Assembly (NCBI GenBank): GCA_964498125.1 | Contig: CAZCGE010000089.1 | Coordinates: forward strand, 1 to 15,368 | Direction: 5' to 3' | Source of the DNA: CAMDBL01 sp964498125 | GTDB lineage: Bacteria; Pseudomonadota; Alphaproteobacteria; Rhizobiales; Hyphomicrobiaceae | Length of the DNA stretch: 15,368 nucleotides | Shown: positions 1-5,858 of the stretch, piece by piece | How the letters are laid out: each line of letters begins with the position of its first letter | How positions within the stretch are numbered: position 1 is the first letter of the stretch | Translations under genes and position numbers: made by a program | Notes under the pieces: model-generated | Told to the model about the DNA's origin: nothing | Databases searched by the model: none | The model's input: only the letters and a program-made list of their open reading frames with translations

Positions 1-80
1 TTGAGCACAGCAGCTTGGACTGGTTTGAGACCCGCTCCTGAAAGCCGATCCCGAGGGGCCATCCCTCATCTCTCGCATAG

Positions 81-287
81 CTTTACGACACGGTTTTCAG
101 CTCATTGGAACTCCTCCGTGTCTCTGCAACGCACCACACCCTATGCACCTCCGGTGCAGACGCCTGGGGCGAAGGAGCCGAGCAACCGATTGATGTTGAA
201 ATCTATTCTTGGCCAAGCAGACGTATTCGCGATGAATACGCTCAAGCTGTGAACCTCGCTGAATTGCTCGCCGAACCAGCGGCTTGA
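81..287 (+). pseudogene. Possible gene remnant or small unknown ORF
   Basis: The frame is open after a TAG at 78-80 and ends at 287. The only candidate start is TTG at 105, which would give 60 residues. It lacks a visible Shine-Dalgarno sequence and any family motif I recognise. It is reported because its residue mix is more protein-like than the other frames here, and because a perfect hairpin sits 13 bases past its stop, between it and the convergent relaxase gene. It may equally be a chance frame. Confidence 0.2.
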
Positions 288-300
288 GAGCCTTGCCCGA

Positions 301-321
301 CGAATACAGCCACTGTATTCG
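301..321. terminator. Perfect 9-bp hairpin between convergent ORF ends
   Basis: CGAATACAG, a CCA loop and CTGTATTCG form a perfect 9-bp stem. It lies 27 bases past the relaxase stop (349, minus strand) and 13 bases past the stop of the weak plus-strand ORF. There is no T-run on either side, so a rho-independent terminator is only one reading. An operator or recombination site is the other, since the GAATAC half-site recurs in a second palindrome at 222-240. Confidence 0.35.
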
Positions 322-348
322 CCCAGCGGGCATCACGATTCGCCGCAC

Positions 349-1467
349 TCATGAGCGATCGTGCTCCCGGAATCCATGCCTCGCGGCTCTCTCGCGTTGC
401 GAGAGATCGACGGCAACGCCGGGCATGGCGGCGTGCTGATCAAGCGACTGCGCAGCGGAAGAAAGCTTGCCGAGTGCGGCTGGCGCGAGCGGCTCCGATC
501 GAGCGGCTCCATTGTTGAGCGCGGCGGCAGAAGTCGGGCTGACGACAGCAGATCGCAAATCGACCTCGCGTACTCCCAGCCGATCGGCGCGCGAAAGCTC
601 GAAGCCCAACGCCCTCGCCTCGGACTGCCAACCCTCGAATAGCCGCTCGTGGTTGACGTCGCGCTTCGGCTGCCGCGTTCGCAACGCCGCCAGCTCCATC
701 CCTTTCGGCGATTGGTACCCGTGCGCCTCGGCGGCGGCCTCGATCGACTGGCGGCGTTTCGAGAATGCACGCTCGACGTCGCGCGGGATCGCGGCCATGC
801 GGAAGCTGTCGGTGGTCCGCTCGATCGCGTAGCCGGCGCGCTCCAGCTCGGCCGCCAGCGCCGCACGATACACGGCTCCGGCCTGCTTCTGCGCCTTGTA
901 CAGCTCGCGGCTGACGATGGCGCCCCAGGTGCCATCCCGGCGCGGCGCCAGGTTGAACACGAACACGTGCGTGTGCAGCTGCGGATCGAGCTCCCGGCTG
1001 GTGTGGTGATCGAACTTCGCCAGCAACAGTCCTGCGGTCGGCTCGCGAACGGCGCCGCCCTTGCCGCGCCGGGCGAACGCCGCTGTCCGCTCCAAGAATC
1101 TCGTCGCGGCGACGACGGCAGCGCCTTGCGCCTGCTCGATGCCGGGCCGTTCGCGCGGATCGGAGAGCGCCCACAGCACGGACACCGACTTCGGCGCGCT
1201 GAAGGTCATGTCCCAGCCGGCGGCGTGGTTCAGGCTCTTGCCGCCGGGCCGCGCCAGCTGAGCGCCGGTCAACGGATCGACGCCCTTGAGCGCCGCCTCG
1301 AAGTCGGACCGCGTCACCGGTCCCACCAGCGACAGCCGAGCTGCCCCCTCCCCCGCCCACCCGCCCGGCGGCTCGGCCCCGCGCGTGTAGTAGTCATCGC
1401 GGCCGAGGTGGCCATAATAGTCGAGCGCGGCCTCGACACCGCCGCGCGCCGAGATTGTTGCGACCAT
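349..1467 (-). CDS. MobF/TrwC-type conjugative relaxase, short form lacking the helicase
   Basis: A 372-aa protein that would nick oriT and covalently carry the transferred strand. MobF family marks are visible: an N-terminus beginning MVATIS, paired tyrosines at 17-18 and 26-27 that fit the catalytic Tyr sites, GWDMTFSAPKSVSVLWA at about 84-100, and a metal-binding histidine cluster at 154-155 and 165-167 ending DPQLHTH. I chose the ATG at 1467 because family members start almost directly at this motif and GAGGAG lies upstream; an in-frame start at 1545 would add 26 unrelated residues. Full-length TrwC/TraA relaxases run to roughly 900 residues or more with a C-terminal superfamily I helicase. 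Here the relaxase domain ends near residue 300 and a low-complexity tail of about 70 residues follows. It is either truncated or a naturally short mobilization relaxase. It is the last gene of the minus-strand mobilization module. Confidence 0.85.
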   Translation of the reverse strand: MVATISARGGVEAALDYYGHLGRDDYYTRGAEPPGGWAGEGAARLSLVGPVTRSDFEAALKGVDPLTGAQLARPGGKSLNHAAGWDMTFSAPKSVSVLWALSDPRERPGIEQAQGAAVVAATRFLERTAAFARRGKGGAVREPTAGLLLAKFDHHTSRELDPQLHTHVFVFNLAPRRDGTWGAIVSRELYKAQKQAGAVYRAALAAELERAGYAIERTTDSFRMAAIPRDVERAFSKRRQSIEAAAEAHGYQSPKGMELAALRTRQPKRDVNHERLFEGWQSEARALGFELSRADRLGVREVDLRSAVVSPTSAAALNNGAARSEPLAPAALGKLSSAAQSLDQHAAMPGVAVDLSQRERAARHGFREHDRS

Positions 1468-1575
1468 AGCTGCGACACTCCTCGTCTGTTCTCCGTGCAG
1501 TTTCTTTGTTCGGCTTGAGATGCCCGTTTCTTCGCCCCGGCCCACTCGTCGCTCTCGCCGACGCGCGCAGCGGCG

Positions 1576-1624
1576 GTCAAGGCCGGCCGCACTTCAGCGG
1601 CCGCCCGGAGGGCGCGGCCTTGAC
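1576..1624. repeat. Nested inverted repeat able to form a three-way junction
   Basis: The outer arms GTCAAGGCCG (1576-1585) and CGGCCTTGAC (1615-1624) are perfectly complementary over 10 bp. Between them lie two smaller hairpins: GCCGC with GCGGC around ACTTCA (1586-1601), and GCCC with GGGC around GGA (1603-1613). The structure sits in the 231-bp gap between the coupling-protein stop and the relaxase start. It could be an mRNA structure controlling relaxase expression or a protein-binding DNA site. High local GC content means part of it could arise by chance. Confidence 0.5.
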
Positions 1625-1698
1625 GGGCGCGAGCTCGGCGGCAGTCTGAAAGCTGTCGGGGGCTGGTTTCTGCGCGGCCTCGCGCACCGCGCACGCGG

Positions 1699-3492
1699 TC
1701 AATCACCAAGGTCTCGAATCCGATCCGCTGTGCCTTTCGACAGCGTCGGCATCGTGAGAACGCGCGCCGTCTGTCTGGACGCCGGCCCGATGCACTCCGT
1801 TACGCGGCTCGCCCAGTCCGCCGGCACATGCCCAGGCCGCAGAATGGGCAACGTCACGAACGGCACCTGCAGCTCGAGTGCGTCGTTGCCCTGGCCCAGC
1901 ATCAGCACGCGGATATGATCGCCGCGCGGGCCGAGCCGCGTCGCGATCTCGTCGGCCGTGATCACGCGGCGGATGTCGCGGCGGCGGTTGGTCGTCACGC
2001 TCACTTTGCCGCCGACCACCGTGTCGCTGCGCTCCTCGCGCTCGATCTCCTGCTCGCCGATCAGCTGACTCGCCTCCTCGGCGCCGCGCCCCGCGTTGAG
2101 CCGCGTGATGATCTTCGTCCCGATCATCCCCACCCAGGCGTCGGCGCGCTCGTGGCCGTAGGTGGCGCGCAGCTGCGCCAGGTCCTGCGCGCAGATCACG
2201 GCGACCACGCCCTTGGAGCGGCCGAGGTCGAGGAACGTCGAGAAATTATTGAGCCGCGGCAGCTGCGGGAATTCGTCCGCGAAGATCCAGATGCGCCGCG
2301 CACGGCTTTCGTGCAGCGACGGGCTGCCGACGTGCGACGCCAGCAGCCCGAGCACGCCGCCGATCCAGATGCTCGACAGCTCCGGATGGCGCGAGTCGTG
2401 CTGCAGGATGACGGGTCGGTGCGGCGTCGGCGCATGCAGCCAATCGGACACCGCGAAGCGCCCGTTGACATCGCTGCGCCACGCATCGCTGAGGGACGCG
2501 ACGACGTTCATGTGCGTCTGGAAGGTCGACAGCACGCTCTGCGTCGTCCGGCTTTCCGGGCTCTCCAGCAGCCGCACCGCATCGCGATGATGGAGCCGTG
2601 CCATCTCCAGCAGCGTCTCGGCGCTCGACGTGCCGATCTCGTGCAGATCGCGCCACGTCCAGCGGTTGCCCCTGGTCGCCTGCAGCGTCGAAACACACAC
2701 GACGAGGATCTCGCGCGCGGCATCGCTCCACATCGGGTCGTGGCTGCCCGGAATGATCCGCGCGGCCAGCTCGCGCGCGTCCTGCTTGGTGCGGCAATCG
2801 CGCGCCACGTCCCAGATCATCGATCGGCGATCCTGCGGCGCGACCAGCAGCGGATCGCCCGGCAGCGTCGCGGTCATGTCGCCCTTGACGTCGATCACCA
2901 GCACGCCGTCGCCGCGCGCCATCGCCGCCAGCACCAGATGCAGCATGGTCTGCGTCTTGCCGGCGCCGACGCTGCCCCAGATCAGCCAGTGCCGCGTCTC
3001 CCGCTCGCGGCTGACGGCGAGGCCGGGCAGCAATTCCAGGCCGGCGCCGGATTGCTTGATCTCGGGCTTGGCCGATTTGAGGAAGGCGCTCGCCGCGGCC
3101 TCACCGGTCAGCAGGCGACGTCCGCGCAGCACACGATGCGGCGGCCTGGCGAAACGCATGGCGAACGCGAACCCGAACGGCGCCAGCAGGGTCCAGATGC
3201 CGGCGACAATCAGCAACCAGTAGCGCCAGCCGAAAGCGTCCAAGGCCTGTGCCGCGTTCAAAGTCGCCGCACAGCGATACCAGTGATGCTCGCTCGCGCG
3301 ATCGGCGAGGTTCGAGAGCAGGCGAGCGCCCATGCACGACCGGACATCGTTCGGCCGATAGAACCCGCTTTGCCCGTCCTGCAGCATCCAGGTTGGCGGA
3401 TACCAGTTGATGGCGAGCTCGTTGATCAAGTACAGGGCGCCGAACCCGGCCACGACAGCCAATAGCATCGCGAGCTTGAGCTTTCCGGTCAT
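1699..3492 (-). CDS. traD: VirD4/TraD-family type IV coupling protein
   Basis: A 597-aa membrane-anchored ATPase that would link the relaxase-DNA complex to a type IV secretion channel. Two hydrophobic segments near residues 6-23 and 90-112 anchor the N-terminus, as in TrwB and TraD. Walker A is GSVGAGKT (173-180). Walker B is IWIFADE (401-407), followed by FPQLPRL, typical of the TraD/TraG/VirD4 group. A conserved region with VVAVICAQDLAQLRATYG follows. Length is normal for the family and the frame is intact. Its ATG overlaps the stop of the upstream relaxosome-protein gene by four bases (ATGA), so the two are probably translationally coupled. The relaxase gene follows 231 bp downstream on the same strand. 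The family call is firm; the traD symbol is by similarity of type only. Confidence 0.88.
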   Translation of the reverse strand: MTGKLKLAMLLAVVAGFGALYLINELAINWYPPTWMLQDGQSGFYRPNDVRSCMGARLLSNLADRASEHHWYRCAATLNAAQALDAFGWRYWLLIVAGIWTLLAPFGFAFAMRFARPPHRVLRGRRLLTGEAAASAFLKSAKPEIKQSGAGLELLPGLAVSRERETRHWLIWGSVGAGKTQTMLHLVLAAMARGDGVLVIDVKGDMTATLPGDPLLVAPQDRRSMIWDVARDCRTKQDARELAARIIPGSHDPMWSDAAREILVVCVSTLQATRGNRWTWRDLHEIGTSSAETLLEMARLHHRDAVRLLESPESRTTQSVLSTFQTHMNVVASLSDAWRSDVNGRFAVSDWLHAPTPHRPVILQHDSRHPELSSIWIGGVLGLLASHVGSPSLHESRARRIWIFADEFPQLPRLNNFSTFLDLGRSKGVVAVICAQDLAQLRATYGHERADAWVGMIGTKIITRLNAGRGAEEASQLIGEQEIEREERSDTVVGGKVSVTTNRRRDIRRVITADEIATRLGPRGDHIRVLMLGQGNDALELQVPFVTLPILRPGHVPADWASRVTECIGPASRQTARVLTMPTLSKGTADRIRDLGD

Positions 3493-3806
3493 CGCGCCGC
3501 TCCATCGCCGGAGGTCAGCGCGTTGAGCAAGGCATCGAACTTCGTTCGCTGCTCACGGGCCAGGGTCTCGATGCGCTCCGAGCGCTCTGCGGCGGTCCGC
3601 GCGAGGCCTTCGAGCACAATGAGCCGCCGCTCGATCAGCAACAGCCGATCGGCCAGCGCCTTGTTGTCGCCGCCGGCAAGCCCTGTGACGATCAGCTCGC
3701 GCGCAATACCCGCCACGGTGCCCGAGACGACATGCGCCCGCGCTTTCAAGCGCTCGACCTCGCGGGTGGCGAGGCGCACCGAAACCGGTCGCGTTGCCTC
3801 AGGCAT
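3489..3806 (-). CDS. Ribbon-helix-helix-like relaxosome accessory (mobilization) protein
   Basis: A 105-aa protein. The N-terminal part, about residues 5-45 (RPVSVRLATREVERLKARA, then a helix around IARELIVTGL), fits a short beta strand followed by two helices, as in ribbon-helix-helix DNA-binding proteins that help relaxases at oriT. The C-terminal half is charged and probably coiled coil. I chose the ATG at 3806 because GAGG lies about 9 bases upstream and the domain begins there; a longer in-frame start at 3905 would add 33 unsupported residues. It overlaps the coupling-protein start by four bases and its start overlaps the preceding small ORF by eight. The context, directly before a coupling protein and relaxase, supports a role in relaxosome assembly and autoregulation. 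Exact family is not assigned. Confidence 0.72.
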   Translation of the reverse strand: MPEATRPVSVRLATREVERLKARAHVVSGTVAGIARELIVTGLAGGDNKALADRLLLIERRLIVLEGLARTAAERSERIETLAREQRTKFDALLNALTSGDGAAR

Positions 3807-4053
3807 GGCCGGCGACCTCGGCGGGGCGACCGCCACGGGCTGCGATCCATGCACGAAGGAATTGAAGGCGAAAACTCGACGGTGGAAGCTCTCGATCGAG
3901 TTCAAGCGCCAAGCCGTCAGACGGCGAGAAGCGTGGCGCGTGAAGTGCCGGCCCGTCGGCGGTTGGTGGCGACAGGACGACGTTCATCCGAAAAACGTCG
4001 TTGTCAGGCTCGGTGCATGAGATTGCGAAATCAGGATGTTGTGCGAGTGGCAT
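3799..4053 (-). CDS. Small unknown ORF at the head of the mobilization module
   Basis: An 84-aa frame starting at the ATG at 4053, with GGAG seven bases upstream. It ends at 3799, overlapping the start of the next gene by eight bases, which suggests translational coupling. I do not recognise the family. The sequence is mixed and soluble-looking, with no membrane segment, cysteine cluster or clear DNA-binding motif. The N-terminal half is rich in Asp, Asn and Val; the C-terminal part (SSFRLQFLRAWIAARGG) could form a basic amphipathic helix. The good ribosome binding site and gene overlap argue that it is real. Against it are its short length and an in-frame alternative start at 4086. Confidence 0.5.
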   Translation of the reverse strand: MPLAQHPDFAISCTEPDNDVFRMNVVLSPPTADGPALHAPRFSPSDGLALELDRELPPSSFRLQFLRAWIAARGGRPAEVAGHA

Positions 4054-4078
4054 GGTCGGTCTCCGGGCTGGAGCGGAT

Positions 4079-4100
4079 CGCACCACTCAACCCGCACCAC
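4079..4100. repeat. Direct repeat CGCACCAC x2, candidate relaxosome binding site
   Basis: Two exact copies of CGCACCAC (4079-4086 and 4093-4100) are spaced 14 bp start to start, just upstream of the mobilization module. On the minus strand they read GTGGTGCG twice, and the AT-rich patch adjoins them. Closely spaced direct repeats beside an AT-rich tract are common at relaxosome binding sites. Binding by the ribbon-helix-helix-like protein is inference. Confidence 0.4.
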
Positions 4101-4115
4101 CAAAGGGGAAAAAGC

Positions 4116-4136
4116 TCAATGATTTCGTGAAATTGA
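4116..4136. repeat. Imperfect palindrome in the AT-rich patch
   Basis: TCAA at 4116-4119 with TTTC (4123-4126) pairs with GAAA (4129-4132) and TTGA (4133-4136), leaving a three-base bulge on the left arm and a GT loop. It lies in the AT-rich stretch upstream of the mobilization genes and beside the direct repeats. It may belong to an operator or an oriT. Confidence 0.3.
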
Positions 4137-4287
4137 CAGTAGACGATGCTGGATACTGTTGGACTCGGAAACCGACTCTATCGCACCGATTGCCCCCGCC
4201 GGCCCGGCCCCAGCGAGCTCGATGGATTCGCTTTTGCAAGCGGAGCTGGCGAGCGTCAAGTACGGCTTGAGCGGCTTCCAGGGTGCC

Positions 4288-4306
4288 AAAAAACACCCCG
4301 GGTGTT
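4288..4306 (-). terminator. Rho-independent terminator of the STAND operon
   Basis: On the minus strand AACACCC pairs with GGGTGTT around a single G, and the stem runs directly into a T-tract (plus-strand A-run 4288-4293). This is a classical intrinsic terminator. It lies about 125 bp downstream of the last gene of the leftward operon and before the mobilization genes. It would therefore insulate the two transcription units. Confidence 0.65.
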
Positions 4307-4432
4307 CCTGTAGAAGTATCAGCGCGCGACGGGCGAGCTAACTCGTCGCGCGGACGAGAACGACGCTTCCCTGATCGCGGCCCAATAGCATCTGAGCAAA
4401 GCGAGTCGCTTAAGCCTCCGCCTGTGCTTCTG

Positions 4433-4816
4433 TCATGCGTTCGGATCGAGTAATTGCCCGACGACGCCATAGAACATGAAAAGGCCGACGAAACCGATAT
4501 AGAAGTACGGCAGCCGGAAACCATACACCTCCGTCCAACCCCAGCCCATTACATCGATACTGAAGATGTACCAGAGCGCTGCATGAACAATGCCGCCTAA
4601 AATGAGCCCCACAACAGCCCCGGTCGCAAGCGAAATAGGAATAGCCGCAAGCAAGCTTTCCCGGACGGGCGCAGGCGCGTCGCTGGTCAAGACCATGACC
4701 GGTTTCCGGCAGACCGGACAGGGTGTCATCCCGTTACGGTCGGTATCGATTATGCCGACCAATCCTCCGTCCGTTCCGCAATTCGCACATTCAAATCTAC
4801 GCAGCTTTTTGTTCAT
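4433..4816 (-). CDS. Zinc-ribbon protein with two membrane segments, unknown function
   Basis: A 127-aa protein. The N-terminus carries two Cys-x2-Cys pairs (C10/C13 and C33/C36), which would form a zinc ribbon. A long hydrophobic segment follows at about 55-85 (rich in Gly, Ala, Ile and Leu, long enough to be a hairpin), with a second segment at about 102-121. The start at 4816 has AAGGA nine bases upstream. It begins 46 bp after the preceding gene and is the last gene before the terminator at 4288-4306, so it is probably the distal gene of the STAND operon. It is less GC-rich than the mobilization genes. A zinc ribbon joined to small membrane helices fits a membrane-targeted effector or a general small membrane protein. 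No named family is recognised. Confidence 0.75.
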   Translation of the reverse strand: MNKKLRRFECANCGTDGGLVGIIDTDRNGMTPCPVCRKPVMVLTSDAPAPVRESLLAAIPISLATGAVVGLILGGIVHAALWYIFSIDVMGWGWTEVYGFRLPYFYIGFVGLFMFYGVVGQLLDPNA

Positions 4817-4862
4817 GGAGCGATTTCCTTATAACGCAGTTAGGCGAGTTAATGCGTTAATT

Positions 4863-5300
4863 TCAATAGTGAAATCCTTGCTCCAGGCATTTATTTTCGA
4901 TGTCTTGAGCGAGCCCTATGCACACGACGGCCTGCACGCCTTCCTTCCAAATGATCAAGATCCCGAACTCGCTCGGATATTCGGGCACGCTCTGAAACGT
5001 GACCTCCGGCCCGGTGGCCCACGACGCGAAGCAGTGCAGCAAGGAGTTGCCGACCTGCTCCATTTCGGCCTGGGTCATTTTCGTTGCTCTTGACGTGGGC
5101 GTCTTGAAGTTGAACTTCAGCATGCACATCGGCAAGGCCACTCTCGGCAGCGACATCTCGCTCGCGGTCTTGTGGCCGAAGCCGACCGCGTCATCCCCGC
5201 TCGATTTCTCATTCAACTTGCGATGCGCGATCTCGGCTCCATGTCCGACGACGATCATGACTCCACGCCTCTGAATCCTTGCCACCAGATCCGAACTCAT
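4863..5300 (-). CDS. Unknown 145-aa protein in the STAND operon
   Basis: Not recognised. The 145-residue product is soluble-looking with a balanced composition. The N-terminal third has a beta-like VMIVVGHGAEIAH segment, and the C-terminal half has alternating hydrophobic stretches (PSEFGILIIWKEGVQAVV). That would suit a small alpha/beta domain of the kind that forms chaperone-like or immunity-type folds. Cysteines are scattered with no metal motif. The ATG at 5300 has AAAGGG upstream. It starts 18 bp after the stop of the TPR gene and is followed 46 bp later by the zinc-ribbon membrane protein, so cotranscription is likely. No function can be assigned. Confidence 0.7.
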   Translation of the reverse strand: MSSDLVARIQRRGVMIVVGHGAEIAHRKLNEKSSGDDAVGFGHKTASEMSLPRVALPMCMLKFNFKTPTSRATKMTQAEMEQVGNSLLHCFASWATGPEVTFQSVPEYPSEFGILIIWKEGVQAVVCIGLAQDIENKCLEQGFHY

Positions 5301-5318
5301 AGGATGCCCTTTCTCGGG

Positions 5319-5858
5319 TTACTGCGCCTCTTGTCGGTCCACAAAGCCTTGCAGCGTGTCGAGATGCCGCTTGATGCGCTCACTCGCTGGGTTGATCTGG
5401 TTGGCCCTGCGCAGATAGGCGACGGCCTCCCGCGTAAAGCCGAGATTGGCATAGCAGACCGCGATGCTCATCAAATACACGTCACACCCCGGCGCGGCAG
5501 CGAGCGCCTTTCGGTAGGTGTCAATGGCCCCGATCATATCTTGGCCAGCGGCCTGGCCTTCGGCCTCGACAGCGAGTGCGTCGATGCCTTGAGCCCATTC
5601 GATATCCTGCAACGTGATGGTCCCGTCGTCGAGTCCGTCGGACACCACCTTCAATAGTCGGTCGGCCTCGGCATTCCCGGTGCGGGCCTCGATTCGCATT
5701 GGCCGTCCGCCATTGCCGCGAACGGCATTGCTCAATGTCTCGAGATGCCCGCCGACGGCCAGCAACGCCATCCGGCCGATGGCGATCGGCGCGGCGGTCG
5801 TGTCCTGCCGCACCAGCTGCGCCAGCGCCGGCGATCCTTGTGTCTCATCCTGTGGCAT
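5319..5858 (-). CDS. TPR-containing accessory protein of the STAND operon
   Basis: A 179-aa protein. Its C-terminal half holds two tetratricopeptide-like helix pairs, about 98-123 (AIDTYRKALAAAPG) and 126-158 (AVCYANLGFTREAVAYLRRANQINP), with the usual small and aromatic positions. The N-terminal half contains a hydrophobic helix at about 27-45 and is of unknown family. The frame stays open upstream to 6140, but the ATG at 5858 is preferred. It has AAGGAG nine bases upstream, and the longer N-terminus would be an Arg/Cys-rich shadow of the STAND gene. The gene starts 14 bases inside the end of the STAND gene, so translation is probably coupled. As the STAND protein also ends in TPRs, the two could interact or co-recognise a trigger; this is inference. 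Confidence 0.78.
   Translation of the reverse strand: MPQDETQGSPALAQLVRQDTTAAPIAIGRMALLAVGGHLETLSNAVRGNGGRPMRIEARTGNAEADRLLKVVSDGLDDGTITLQDIEWAQGIDALAVEAEGQAAGQDMIGAIDTYRKALAAAPGCDVYLMSIAVCYANLGFTREAVAYLRRANQINPASERIKRHLDTLQGFVDRQEAQ

Larger units (their letters stand above)
1..348. other. Left edge without a confident gene
   Basis: No recognisable protein is seen on either strand. The best open frame runs on the plus strand and ends with TGA at 287. It is open from 81, with only a TTG at 105 as a possible start and no clear ribosome binding site. Its composition looks weakly protein-like (for example IDVEIYSWPSRR followed by NLAELLAEP), so it may be a remnant. No helicase motif continuing the relaxase at 349-1467 is visible here. 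Two palindromes, listed separately, lie at 222-240 and 301-321. Confidence 0.5.
4054..4432. other. Intergenic control region, possible oriT and operon boundary
   Basis: No convincing gene on either strand. It separates the end of the STAND operon (4433) from the start of the mobilization module (4053), both on the minus strand. It holds the terminator at 4288-4306, an exact 8-bp direct repeat at 4079-4100, and an AT-rich stretch at about 4101-4145 containing the imperfect palindrome at 4116-4136. These are the ingredients expected of a mobilization promoter/oriT region, but no nic site could be assigned. Confidence 0.5.

Noticed and set aside
1828..3465. Long plus-strand open frame of 545 codons opposite the coupling-protein gene
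   Set aside because: It is the antisense shadow of a high-GC gene. The product is His/Arg/Gln/Pro-rich with no motif, while the minus strand encodes a clear VirD4/TraD protein.
3971..4005. Hairpin GACA..ACGACGTT with AACGTCGTTGTC as terminator or oriT
   Set aside because: Although 12 pairs with a two-base bulge are possible, it falls inside the probable coding region of the small ORF 3799-4053, where repeated Asn/Val/Asp codons explain it, and it has no T-run in the transcribed direction.
4087..4524. Minus-strand 145-codon frame between the STAND and mobilization operons
   Set aside because: It would overlap the zinc-ribbon gene by about 90 bases and run through the terminator at 4288-4306. 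It is Ser/Arg-rich with no ribosome binding site.
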